A stretch of DNA of 64,000 bases from Nitrincola salilacus (GCF_046271865.1 NZ_CP176580.1:124001-188000), one strand, 5' to 3'. Shown: positions 1 to 7,709, numbered from the stretch's first letter. Notes: generated by a model not told the origin, from the sequence alone. Numbers and translations are program-made.

Positions 1-336
1 CTAGGTGGGCCAGCTTACGCTAAATTAGGTGCCATTATTACGGGCTTGGCTATTGGTGCGGAAGTGGATCTGATAGCTTTCCTACTTGGTCGTTTGTTTA
101 AACGTCAAATCTACGGCTTGGCTTATGGTCTGGTGTATGCGGTGTTCTTAGTGGGTGGCGCTATTGGGCCTTATTTGGCAGGTCGGTTATACGATTTTTC
201 AGGAGACTACGTCTCATGGCTAATGACGGCATCGGGACTATTGCTGCTAGCAGGGTTGTTATCCTTATTCATTCCGGTTTCCAAACCAAATGAGCAGGCA
301 CCGGATACCTTAGAGGGTGAAAAAGCGGCGGTTTAA
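1..336 (+). CDS. MFS transporter, C-terminal end (cut by window edge)
   Basis: The frame is open from the first base, so the gene begins upstream and only about 111 C-terminal residues are visible. They contain hydrophobic helices and a G-x-L-x-D-x-x-G type loop (GRLYDFSG) before a last membrane helix and a short charged cytoplasmic tail. This pattern is typical of the last two helices of major facilitator superfamily permeases, which move small solutes across the inner membrane with proton coupling. The substrate cannot be told from the tail. A TTG at 46 could be taken as a start, but it would cut a continuous membrane segment, so it is not a real start. Confidence 0.7.
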   Translation, partial: LGGPAYAKLGAIITGLAIGAEVDLIAFLLGRLFKRQIYGLAYGLVYAVFLVGGAIGPYLAGRLYDFSGDYVSWLMTASGLLLLAGLLSLFIPVSKPNEQAPDTLEGEKAAV

Positions 337-352
337 ACCACACCGCTTACTC

Positions 353-607
353 TGACTGCTGCATACACAGTAAAACGTTCCAGTGCCTATAGAGGATTGC
401 TCCCGTAGCCTGATATCTGCACCTAACCGATCTCTCAGACTATCTTCCAGCGCATCACGTCTGGAATACTACGAATACTGAACTCACCGGGCGCTGCATG
501 GGAGGCGAGCGGCGCTGCAGGCGTTAAGCCTGGGCTACTGGGTTTGCTACCCGGTAGTGGTACACCCAGTCGGGCGTGGGTAGGTACATGGTTATTTAAC
601 TGAATCT
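353..607 (-). pseudogene. Decayed second copy of the DUF6402-like gene
   Basis: Positions 444-607 match 3639-3802 with few mismatches, and 353-390 match a stretch near 3207-3242. On the minus strand these correspond to about residues 17-72 and 208-217 of the intact protein encoded at 2853-3848. The middle and the C-terminus are missing, and no open frame crosses the join. It is therefore an internally deleted pseudogene left by duplication of the locus 2.5 kb away. It runs into a 60-base block (599-655) that is also found next to the intact locus. Confidence 0.8.
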
Positions 608-655
608 TTTCAGCACGTAAAAGTGATTTGCCTCATTGGGTGGTCCACAGGCGAG
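599..655. repeat. 60-bp dispersed repeat, copy 1
   Basis: This block is nearly identical to 4020-4078, with about three mismatches. Both copies begin at the shared bases TAACTGAAT. In copy 1 those bases are also the last bases of the DUF6402-like fragment, so they may mark a recombination joint. From 656 to 845 there is no recognisable gene. A short open stretch ending in TGA at 754-756 reads like the acidic tail of a small antitoxin, but this is too short to name. Confidence 0.75.
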
Positions 656-845
656 CCTCTTATCGACATACAGTAGTACAGTTCTATCTTCGTGGTGAAG
701 AGCAAGCAATCCCCGCTGAAGATGTATTTGCGGATCTTGGAGCGGATGATCGTTGACCAGCACCTGAGTGAACAACGTGCCATTAATTAATGACAGCTCG
801 CGGTCCAGTTACGCACGCTGGGATCAATAGGCAATAATAAAACTA

Positions 846-1160
846 TCAGGGTTTGCTGCGTTCCCGCCAGTAACCAGGTTTTCGGGAGTGGTGGGCAACG
901 GCTATTACGATGGCTTCTTCCGGCAACTCAATCGCGATTATATCGTACGGGAAGCGGTCAAGGACCAGTCGTTTCACACCGGTATCACCAGCTTCTTCTG
1001 GCATAGGTGATAGAGGGATAAAATTTTCTTCAATAATATCAATGGCAGCATCAACCTTAGCGAAAAACTCGGCTCCGAGTCCAGGTTGCTCATATTCGTA
1101 CCATGCTGCAGCCTCTATAGCTTCCTGCGAGGCTTCTTCCAGTATCCTTACCGTTCGCAC
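846..1160 (-). CDS. RelE/ParE-family toxin
   Basis: The 104-residue protein has the size and layout of the RelE/ParE superfamily. It has an N-terminal helical pair containing EAAAWYE and LGAEFF, a middle R-R/F-P-Y strand (LDRFPYDII) and a C-terminal strand with VAHHSRKPGYW. ParE-type toxins poison gyrase, whereas RelE-type toxins cut mRNA on ribosomes. The loss of a strong catalytic His/Arg set favours the ParE-like side, but this is inference. The gene starts 5 bases after the antitoxin gene, the usual antitoxin-first order of such operons. Confidence 0.85.
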   Translation of the reverse strand: MRTVRILEEASQEAIEAAAWYEYEQPGLGAEFFAKVDAAIDIIEENFIPLSPMPEEAGDTGVKRLVLDRFPYDIIAIELPEEAIVIAVAHHSRKPGYWRERSKP

Positions 1161-1165
1161 TGTTA

Positions 1166-1399
1166 CTAGCCTATCCTCGCTCGCATCTTTATTCGGAACT
1201 CTTCGCGGCTAAGCAGAGTGGCCTTACCGCTTTTGACCTTGGTGACGCGACGAATAATTTCATCATTCCAGGCTTGCCCGGCTGCATCGTCACGAGGACC
1301 GTCCAGGCTCATTATGAGCTCGCGAGCCAAGTCTGCACGTTCCGACTCGGAGAGAGTATAAATCTGTGAACGTAGGTGATTTAATGTTTCTGTAGTCAT
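1166..1399 (-). CDS. Addiction-module antitoxin (TIGR02574-like)
   Basis: This 77-residue acidic protein has a helical N-terminus rich in leucine and the motif ERADLARELIMSLDG. It ends in a segment with W-N-D-E-I-x-R-R that is typical of the putative addiction module component family paired with ParE/RelE toxins. It should bind and neutralise the downstream toxin and repress its own promoter. A ribosome site (GGAGGTAAC) sits just before the ATG, and a TATAGT-like -10 lies about 30 bases upstream on the minus strand. The pair looks intact. Confidence 0.85.
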   Translation of the reverse strand: MTTETLNHLRSQIYTLSESERADLARELIMSLDGPRDDAAGQAWNDEIIRRVTKVKSGKATLLSREEFRIKMRARIG

Positions 1400-1470
1400 G
1401 TTACCTCCGAGAGTAGAGATACAACTATACTATCCCGATTCAAAGGCTCTAACAAGACGCTGTCCTTGGC

Positions 1471-1683
1471 GTGATTGAGCCACATTCCCACGATGAACTG
1501 CAGATTGTCTATGCCAACTCAGGCTCCATGCATGTCAGAACCCAAGGGCAGCCAGTATCCGACATTGCGTTTGATCTTGGCTATTCCAGCGTCAGCGCCT
1601 TCTCGTACGCGTTCCGAAAACAAACCGGCCACTCGCCATCCGCCTACGCTAAACTGACAACAACCCATCTCCGGCACATGTGA
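1471..1683 (+). pseudogene. AraC-family regulator with internal deletion
   Basis: The 70-residue frame joins two parts of an AraC regulator. The first is a fragment of the N-terminal cupin-like domain (EPHSHDELQIVYANSGSM). The second is the last helix-turn-helix of the C-terminal domain (VSDIAFDLGYSSVSAFSYAF, then FRKQTGHSPSAY). A normal member has about 250-300 residues, so around 200 residues between the two parts are missing while the frame is kept. One helix-turn-helix alone should not act as a normal regulator. Its 3' tail is repeated at 4105-4148 beside a LysE exporter, suggesting the ancestral regulator belonged to that exporter. Confidence 0.75.
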
Positions 1684-1836
1684 TGTTGGGCTGGACAGGC
1701 CACCTGGTCAGCCCGAAGCCTGCCTGTTGATCCATCGGGAGGCCCTGATGGCTTTCACAATCCAGTCAGGAGAGTTGGTTTTGAGGCGGGTGAAGCTTAT
1801 GCTCACCACACACATTTCTTTTTCGGGAGTCGTTTT

Positions 1837-2292
1837 ATGAGTCTGGCTATCGCACTGCATGTTCTCTCTGCCATGATCTGGGTTGGCGGCATGTTTTTCG
1901 CCTATATGGCCATGCGGCCGGCGGTGGTGGAGGTGATTGACGCATCGCAGCGGGGCTTACTCTGGTGTCGTACCCTGTCCCGCTTTTTCCAGTGGGTATG
2001 GGCGGCCGTGATCCTGTTGCCGGTGACCGGATACTGGATGATCTTCAGTGTGTTCGGTGGCATGTCTGGTGTCGGCTGGCATATTCACTTGATGCAGGGT
2101 TTGGGGATTGTGATGATCCTGATCTATTTCCACGTCTTTTTCTCCCCCTTCAGGAGACTGAAGCAGGCCGTTGCCAACCAGGACCCTCAGGAAGGCGGTC
2201 GCCAGGTGGGGCAGATCCGCAAGCTGGTGGGCATAAACCTGATTCTTGGACTGATTGTGGTGGTGGTCGGTGCGGGTGGACGGTATCTGTAG
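1837..2292 (+). CDS. CopD-family / DUF4149-like membrane protein
   Basis: The 151-residue protein has four predicted membrane helices, at about residues 4-26, 50-72, 84-104 and 128-148. It begins with LHVLSAMIWVGGMFFA, a His-plus-WxGG helix typical of the CopD superfamily. Another conserved His lies in WHIHLMQG. CopD relatives are copper-resistance or haem-binding inner-membrane proteins, and this short form has no assigned function. The ATG is preceded by GGGAG. No copper genes lie nearby, and both flanks carry decayed genes, so the role is open. Confidence 0.75.
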   Translation: MSLAIALHVLSAMIWVGGMFFAYMAMRPAVVEVIDASQRGLLWCRTLSRFFQWVWAAVILLPVTGYWMIFSVFGGMSGVGWHIHLMQGLGIVMILIYFHVFFSPFRRLKQAVANQDPQEGGRQVGQIRKLVGINLILGLIVVVVGAGGRYL

Positions 2293-2391
2293 TCGCCCTG
2301 GACTCTGCGAGTTGAGCGAATCACAGAGGATGACGTTAAAGCGCCTGGCTTGATCACCAAGCCTTTAACGTTCCAATGCTCGAGGCATTGC

Positions 2392-2856
2392 TTACCGAAC
2401 AATCACCTCGGCAAACTCTGCATCCTGCAACCCTTTAAGACGCACTGTGAGCCAGGCATGAAGTCTCTGCCAATAGGAGACGGGAAGCTGGGCCTCGAAC
2501 AAAAAACCATCCCGTACTCCTGTGCAAGCTTCATCCCTTCTTTCTCCGCATCTCCAAATCGTCCCACTTCCCGCCTGCCAATATTTATCCATTGGAAAAA
2601 TGGCATGGATCTCCTTTCCACTAGGGTCGGTGAGTAGATAGACTGTGTTAGACGAACTCATCCATCCAGTTCGGTGCTGCTTTGCAATATAAACAACTCC
2701 CCCTCTGTATTTACCATCATGCGAATAGCTCACATAGGCCTCCCCACTGTCATAGCTAGGGGTACGAGCCACCTCTATGGCCATTTTCAGTGGTGGAAGT
2801 ATTAAGACCAAAATCAGGCTCCATTTGGCCCAACGCATCAATTTGGCTTTATTCAT
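2392..2856 (-). CDS. Small membrane-anchored protein of unknown function
   Basis: I do not recognise this 154-residue protein. It has a positively charged N-terminus followed by one hydrophobic helix at about residues 11-28 and then a mostly beta, periplasm-like domain. Two cysteines (WRCGERRDEACTG) are close enough to form a disulphide. Its ATG overlaps the TGA of the DUF6402-like gene by four bases (ATGA), so the two are translationally coupled and probably work together. An anchored small partner of a larger protein could be an immunity or accessory protein, but the sequence does not prove this. Confidence 0.6.
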   Translation of the reverse strand: MNKAKLMRWAKWSLILVLILPPLKMAIEVARTPSYDSGEAYVSYSHDGKYRGGVVYIAKQHRTGWMSSSNTVYLLTDPSGKEIHAIFPMDKYWQAGSGTIWRCGERRDEACTGVRDGFLFEAQLPVSYWQRLHAWLTVRLKGLQDAEFAEVIVR

Positions 2857-3848
2857 AGTGTCACCTCGACACTGATGTTGACTGGCACGCGCTTGATATC
2901 GGAAAACAGCAAATAGTCGCCGCCCCTACCATGAGTACGCTGGTAGTGGCGATAATCGCTGTTGTTGACTGGTTGCATAAAGCCATGACGGATGCTGAAG
3001 CCCCACAGGCGCCATTCTCTTCTATTATCACCAAAGATTCCGAGACCATTTACTGCAGCAGTCGGGTTAAATCCGAGGCCTGCAAAGTTCCAATGCCCAA
3101 GGTATTGAGAGTCGATGAATTCATAGGTGTCGCGGACATACACGGCAATTTCTGAGACGGAAAGCCTGTAACGATTAGACCCTAGCGATTGGACTTGCCC
3201 AATATTGACTGCCGCATACACAGTAAAACGTCCCAGTGCCCCGTAAAGATCATCCATATCACGGGGTCTGCCGTAGAGGACATCTGCTAATTGGAACTGC
3301 CATAGGGAGTGCGCCTCAATCACATCTCTACACCTAATCAATACAGAGCCTCTGGATGACTGCTCTCGCAATCTTGCATTTGCAATTAATTGTGCATGAA
3401 ATTTGTTCTCAAGCTCTTCCATAGCAGCAGAATTTACCAATCTAGAGTGCAAGCTCTGCTCAGCCTCTGCAACCCGTGAAAACTGATTCAGCCAGTGCCA
3501 GCGAATCAGCTCAGTATCAACATAATCAGCAGGCATCGTAGTGGGTTTTAACTCTCCGCTTTTTTCTCTAGGAAGCATCTCCCGAGCCGGCAGTGCAAAC
3601 CACTTCTCCATCACCCTGGCTGCAACAGGCCAACCCAGCTTCCAGCGCATCACGTCTGGAATACTACGAATACTGAACTCACCTGGTGCTGCATGGGAGG
3701 CGAGCGGCGCTGCTGGCGTTAACCCAGGACAACTGGGTTTGCTACCCGGTAGTGGTACGCTCAGACGGGCATGGGTAGGTACATGGTTATTTAACTGAAT
3801 ATCTTCAACATAAATCGACCGTCCTGAGGGGTGACGATAGAACGCCAT
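2853..3848 (-). CDS. DUF6402-like protein
   Basis: This 331-residue soluble protein has no signal peptide. It resembles the DUF6402 family from memory of its pattern: a conserved IRSIPDVMRWKLGWPVAARVM block near residues 61-80, and a C-terminal half with strands containing DVLYGRPRDMDDLYGALGRF, YVRDTYEF and QYLGHWNFAG. The function of that family is not established. Some members lie near type VI secretion or PAAR genes, but none are visible here. The gene is co-transcribed with the small membrane protein at 2392-2856. A decayed partial copy lies at 353-607. Confidence 0.55.
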   Translation of the reverse strand: MAFYRHPSGRSIYVEDIQLNNHVPTHARLSVPLPGSKPSCPGLTPAAPLASHAAPGEFSIRSIPDVMRWKLGWPVAARVMEKWFALPAREMLPREKSGELKPTTMPADYVDTELIRWHWLNQFSRVAEAEQSLHSRLVNSAAMEELENKFHAQLIANARLREQSSRGSVLIRCRDVIEAHSLWQFQLADVLYGRPRDMDDLYGALGRFTVYAAVNIGQVQSLGSNRYRLSVSEIAVYVRDTYEFIDSQYLGHWNFAGLGFNPTAAVNGLGIFGDNRREWRLWGFSIRHGFMQPVNNSDYRHYQRTHGRGGDYLLFSDIKRVPVNISVEVTL

Positions 3849-4019
3849 AGGTTACTCCTGTATACCTTTGTAGAGTGGTGCAACTGATAAGGGGATTGCA
3901 TTGCGAAGAAGTGCGTTGATGCGGTATGTAAAGAGCCGAGGTAGCCACAAGCACGTCCTTATCCCTGGATGCTTCAAGTCATCTGTCTGTGGTCATTAAA
4001 GCGGTAAGCCGAAAACATG

Positions 4020-4078
4020 ATAACTGAATCTTTTCAGCACGTAAAAGTGATTTGCCTCATTGGGTTGTTCACAGGCGA
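4020..4078. repeat. 60-bp dispersed repeat, copy 2
   Basis: This is the second copy of the block at 599-655. Here it lies between the DUF6402-like gene, whose start codon is at 3846-3848, and the tail of an AraC gene. The rest of 3849-4019 shows no gene. Confidence 0.75.
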
Positions 4079-4104
4079 GCCCGAGGTTTCACAAGGATAA
4101 GCGT

Positions 4105-4148
4105 ACAGAACTGACGACAACCAAACCCCTGCACATGTGATGTCGGAC
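4105..4148 (+). pseudogene. Vestigial AraC-gene 3' tail
   Basis: The last eleven codons before TGA at 4137-4139 read TELTTTKPLHM. This matches the AKLTTTHLRHM end of the AraC remnant at 1471-1683, and the bases after the stop match as well. Nothing of the upstream AraC gene is left. It converges on the LysE-family gene, so this was probably the original place of a regulator-exporter pair. Confidence 0.65.
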
Positions 4149-4765
4149 TAGACACCCTTCATGGCCAGCCCCAGAGCGACAGCAATAAGGAGCGCCCCGG
4201 GTGTCCGCCGAAGCCAGACACTATCCTGTGTCAGCCACTGCGCAAGTTTTGCAGCCAGTATCGCGTATGTCATCAAGAACATGCCGTCGAGCATCAGGTA
4301 AGTCGCGCTCAATACCGCAAACTGAGGTACGACAGCACCCGAGCTGTCTATGAACTGCGGAAAGAGCGCAGCAAAGAACATGACCGCTTTAGGATTAACT
4401 GCGGAGACAATGAAACCCTGCCAGTACAGAGACGATCTGCTGCGACGCTCATCATGCGTCTGGGATTCAACACGTAAAGGCTTTTGCCGCACGAATGACA
4501 TAGTCCCCATACACAGCAGGTAAGCCACACCGACCCACTTAATGATGGTGATCAGCTCCTCGTTGCTCTGTATGAGATAGGCCAAACCGGCTGTGGCCAC
4601 GATCATCTGAATAAGGTTTGCTGTCAGATCGCCCGCCGCCGTCATCGCTGCCCCCGAAAAACCCGACGACAAGCTGTTCGACAGAATCAGCAGTTGGCTT
4701 GGCCCCGGAGTGCTCATCAGCAGCAAGACGGTACCCACATAGATATACCAGATTTCAAAATCCAA
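4148..4765 (-). CDS. LysE-family amino-acid exporter
   Basis: The 205-residue protein has about six membrane helices and the classic LysE/RhtB N-terminal motif, here LLLMSTPGPSQLLILSNSLSSG. It also has the conserved middle segment SAVNPKAVMFFAALFPQFI (residues ~125-145). Members export amino acids or their analogues such as lysine, homoserine, threonine or cysteine products through the inner membrane. The substrate cannot be assigned. Length and motifs are complete, so it should be functional, although the adjacent AraC regulator is reduced to a tail. Confidence 0.9.
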   Translation of the reverse strand: MDFEIWYIYVGTVLLLMSTPGPSQLLILSNSLSSGFSGAAMTAAGDLTANLIQMIVATAGLAYLIQSNEELITIIKWVGVAYLLCMGTMSFVRQKPLRVESQTHDERRSRSSLYWQGFIVSAVNPKAVMFFAALFPQFIDSSGAVVPQFAVLSATYLMLDGMFLMTYAILAAKLAQWLTQDSVWLRRTPGALLIAVALGLAMKGV

Positions 4766-4848
4766 TCGCTTCTCTCCATCGCGTCACATGCCGCAACTGG
4801 CTGAGTGAGTAGTGAGGTAGTGTCGCTGACAGCTATCCAGGAGAGGTA

Positions 4849-4953
4849 TTGAGAACCGGACAGATAGTTTATAAAACCAGACAAGCTGAGCGTGGTTTCA
4901 TCACCGATCCAGACCTGTTAGCCGGTGAGGTATGGACCAAAGGATATGAATAA
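4849..4953 (+). CDS. Possible 34-residue small ORF
   Basis: A TTG codon lies about six bases after AGGAG and opens a 34-codon frame of normal-looking composition with a hydrophilic product. It has no recognised relatives and may be the end of a decayed gene or chance. It is listed only because the ribosome site is good. Confidence 0.2.
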   Translation: MRTGQIVYKTRQAERGFITDPDLLAGEVWTKGYE

Positions 4954-5267
4954 AGCAAAAGGAAAAGTTTGCACACACAAAAAGGATGGATTAGATTCAG
5001 ATAACAAACAGGACGTAGTCAAGTGTGATGGAGCACCATCGGGGCGGTAGCGTGTTTTTCAAACGGTCGCCCCAACCATCTTGTATCCTCGCTGTAGTGC
5101 TACCGATAGATGCTGTCTTGCGTACTGAAAAAATGAGCATGCCTGTGAATTCTGGAAAAGTTGCTCGTCTTGTCGATAGTCATGCTTTTATATCATTGCA
5201 TTTAAATGAATTTTTTTGATGCGGCTGAAATGCTGCGCATGTCTGACTAAAAAAATGCATGCGTATT

Positions 5268-5297
5268 TTGACAGATTAATTAAATGAAAACTGTTAG
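5268..5297 (+). promoter_or_regulatory. Candidate promoter of the PARIS-like operon
   Basis: TTGACA at 5268-5273 is a perfect -35 element. The segment about 17 bases later (CTGTTA, 5291-5296) is only a weak -10. The region is AT-rich, so a chance match is possible. Confidence 0.35.
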
Positions 5298-5347
5298 CAC
5301 AGTGCATTAGAGTTCAGACACAAACATAATTGAGAACTGGAGAATGT

Positions 5348-6667
5348 ATGATTAAAGAATTTTACATAAACAATTTATATGAAGAGAGAAATGTTAGGAT
5401 TCCCTTCAGTTCTGAATATAAGATTATTGTTGCCGAGAATGGGTATGGTAAAACAACAATCCTTAACTCATTTTATGCGCTTGTTTCTGGAGATGTCTCA
5501 AAACTTAGGAAGGTTGTATTTGACTCCATTGGTATAGTGTTTTCAGATGATGAGAATATTTCCTTTCAGAAGGAGGATTTTGATGCGGATCTTGAATTTA
5601 TCAAGGGGCACCACTTTTTTGAACATCTTGAAAACAGACTTGGTGAAGATTTTATACTTGAATTAATAGATGATGTACGTAAATTTCCATCGAATTCGAT
5701 GGAAAGGTCTCATTTATTCAGGCATGCTATGAATTCCCTTGATATCCCACCTTCAATCCTAAGGGATTATTTAAGAGAGGTTAGGAGCAATAGGCCGAAC
5801 AAAAGAATTAACTCTTCAACTCAAGAAAAATTAGATAATATCAAAAAGAAATTCCCCCTAAAAACATTGCACCTGCCAACTTATCGGCGAGTCGAAGAAG
5901 ATATTCGTGCGTTTAGTGGCGTTAAAGATGGGTCGCCACTAAGGAACTCTTCCATCAATTTTGGAATGAGTGATGTAAAAACAAGCATTGAGAAAATTAC
6001 TTCTGAAATTTTAAGCTCATCAGTAGAGTGGTTTTCTAAAATCAACGGACAGATGCTAGCTCAGCTTGTTAGTGGCTTTGCTGTCACAGATGAAATGAGA
6101 TCATCAATCTCCAGTCCGCGAGCTGTAGAAATTGTATTGGAACGAATTGGAAAGAACATTTCACCATCTCATAAAGAGCAAATACTTTCCTTGGTAAATA
6201 GTGGGGAAATCCTTACTGGACATGACCCGCTTATTTATTTTGTAAGTAACTTACTTAAAGTTTATGAGCAACAACAAGACAACGATGAGGCAATACAGCA
6301 ATTCACAAAGGTTAGTAACAAGTATTTGGCTGATAAAGAAGTTGTTTACGACGAAAGCAACGTAACAATTGAGGTTATACGAAAGAAAAATGGGCGTGCT
6401 GTAGATATTGAAAGCTTATCTTCAGGTGAAAAGCAGATCATTTCATTATTTGCATTGCTTTATCTTCAGAAAAAAGAAGAGTTAGCAATATTTTTTGACG
6501 AGCCCGAATTATCGTTATCTATGGAATGGCAAAAAACATTACTCCCTGACATAGTGTCTTCTGGGAAATGTAAATTTTTATTCTCGACAACTCACTCTCC
6601 ATTTATATTTGAAAATGAACTGGAAGCAAATACTGTGGATTTGGCTGAGTATATTGAGGAGCTGTAA
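5348..6667 (+). CDS. ariA: AAA/ABC-type ATPase, AriA-like (PARIS system)
   Basis: The start is ATG 5348, since GGAG lies six bases before it and the upstream TTG at 5330 has none. The 439-residue protein has a Walker A at about 29-37 (ENGYGKTT), an ABC-type signature LSSGEKQ near 356-362, Walker B FFDEPE near 381-386 and a THSPF switch near 415-419. This is the split-ATPase layout of SMC/OLD-like AAA proteins. It is followed with a 1-base overlap by a DUF4435 gene. That pair defines PARIS, in which AriA holds AriB and releases it when phage anti-restriction proteins are sensed. The assignment to PARIS rather than another ATPase-DUF4435 pair is inference. The gene is much more AT-rich than its neighbours. 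Confidence 0.75.
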   Translation: MIKEFYINNLYEERNVRIPFSSEYKIIVAENGYGKTTILNSFYALVSGDVSKLRKVVFDSIGIVFSDDENISFQKEDFDADLEFIKGHHFFEHLENRLGEDFILELIDDVRKFPSNSMERSHLFRHAMNSLDIPPSILRDYLREVRSNRPNKRINSSTQEKLDNIKKKFPLKTLHLPTYRRVEEDIRAFSGVKDGSPLRNSSINFGMSDVKTSIEKITSEILSSSVEWFSKINGQMLAQLVSGFAVTDEMRSSISSPRAVEIVLERIGKNISPSHKEQILSLVNSGEILTGHDPLIYFVSNLLKVYEQQQDNDEAIQQFTKVSNKYLADKEVVYDESNVTIEVIRKKNGRAVDIESLSSGEKQIISLFALLYLQKKEELAIFFDEPELSLSMEWQKTLLPDIVSSGKCKFLFSTTHSPFIFENELEANTVDLAEYIEEL

Positions 6668-7608
6668 TGTCGAGGGTGAATACATTAATAAAATCCCGAA
6701 GCAATTTGTCAGTAAAATTTATAGAATTTACAAGGATTGCTTCTAAAGGAAAGTACGCTGTTTTCTTTGAGGGAGAAGATGAGAAATATTATTCAATAAG
6801 AATCAATAGTATTCGGCCGGATATTAAATGGTCAGCTATAAATGCCGGAGGTAAATCAAATGTAGTTGAGCTTAGAAGAAGAATCAGAAGGCACGAAACA
6901 TACTCAATTTCGGCATGTATGTTTTTTGTCGATGCTGACTTTGATGACAATAGTGCGATTCTTGAGTTCGGTGATATATATGTAACACCGTGCTACTCAG
7001 TTGAAAATCTATACATTAGTCTAGGTGCATATACTAGAATTCTTAGTGCAGAATTTGGGATTAATGACTCTAGAGAAAACGAACAGTGCTATGCAAATTC
7101 AATTAGAGTTTTTGAAAATACCAAGTCTGTATATATTGACGTCATCAAGCCTTTTAATTTTCTTGTTCGGGAGCTTCGTTTAATGGAAAGGCGTGGTGAA
7201 ATTGAAGGACGTTTGAATATAAATAATGTTAAATTTGAAGATTTGGTTAGAATTGATTTGGAGGTTGTTGAAAAAGTCTATGATGAAAAAAATCCAAAAT
7301 CATTATTTCCTGATTTTCGAGAAGAATTTGCTGTTGAGTTAGAAAATTCTGAACAGTATTTTGAAAACTTATCAGGAGAGCTTTGGTTTAGAGGAAAGCA
7401 GAATCTAGAGTTTTTTAGGGTTTTCCTCGAAAAGATAAAAGCCGAAAGGTGTCGAAAAGATTCTCGTAAAATATTCAAAGATAAAGGTAATGTAAAGCTG
7501 CAGATTTCTAAAGGGAATTGCATTTCTGAGCTTAGTCAGTATGCCGATACTCCGCCATGCTTAAGAGATTATCTAGAAATACAGCAAGCATTGGACTATG
7601 CGGTCTAA
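6667..7608 (+). CDS. ariB: DUF4435 Toprim-like protein, AriB-like (PARIS system)
   Basis: The 313-residue protein begins in the TAATG shared with the ATPase stop codon. Near the N-terminus it has FFEGEDEKYY (Glu35/37/39), the expected Toprim glutamate. It also has NAGGKSNV at 59-66 and the acidic pair-rich strand FFVDADFDD (Asp89, Asp91, Asp93/94), which matches the DxD of the Toprim fold in DUF4435. In PARIS, AriB is the released effector nuclease and is known to attack tRNA in the studied E. coli system. The catalytic acids are all present here. Low GC agrees with recent transfer. Confidence 0.75.
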   Translation: MSRVNTLIKSRSNLSVKFIEFTRIASKGKYAVFFEGEDEKYYSIRINSIRPDIKWSAINAGGKSNVVELRRRIRRHETYSISACMFFVDADFDDNSAILEFGDIYVTPCYSVENLYISLGAYTRILSAEFGINDSRENEQCYANSIRVFENTKSVYIDVIKPFNFLVRELRLMERRGEIEGRLNINNVKFEDLVRIDLEVVEKVYDEKNPKSLFPDFREEFAVELENSEQYFENLSGELWFRGKQNLEFFRVFLEKIKAERCRKDSRKIFKDKGNVKLQISKGNCISELSQYADTPPCLRDYLEIQQALDYAV

Positions 7609-7615
7609 GTGCTGC

Positions 7616-7690
7616 TAATCGGGTAACCGGGGGGCTTTAACCCCCAGTCCCCACAATACCCTGCATGCGGCTCCGCACAGGGCTACACCT
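7616..7690 (-). mobile_element. Group II intron 3' end (domains V-VI), remnant
   Basis: On the minus strand this stretch reads as a bulged hairpin (7659-7682, starting AGCCCTGTGCGG). Then comes a GTGGGGACT linker, a second hairpin of five G-C pairs (7630-7645) and CGGTTACCCGATT. That is the usual ending of bacterial group II introns: domain V with the AGC triad, the domain V/VI joint, domain VI and the 3' boundary. The rest of the intron and its reverse transcriptase are not present. It lies eight bases after the ariB-like stop and ends about 20 bases before the next gene. It could also act as a transcription stop. The call rests on motif memory. Confidence 0.55.
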
Positions 7691-7709
7691 ACTATGAGTA
7701 TTAGGATCA

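Larger units (their letters stand above)
4766..5347. other. 582-base intergenic stretch before the defence genes
   Basis: No convincing gene is seen. Base composition changes from mixed to AT-rich from about 4950 onward, marking the edge of the transferred defence block. A possible 34-codon frame (TTG at 4849, stop at 4951-4953) follows a good ribosome site (AGGAG at 4839-4843) but matches nothing I know. A possible promoter for the ATPase gene has TTGACA at 5268-5273 and a weak -10 near 5291-5297. Confidence 0.4.

Noticed and set aside
5025..5219. 64-codon frame before the ATPase gene
   Set aside because: No ribosome site, odd composition and no relatives recognised; the region is AT-rich and likely holds the promoter.
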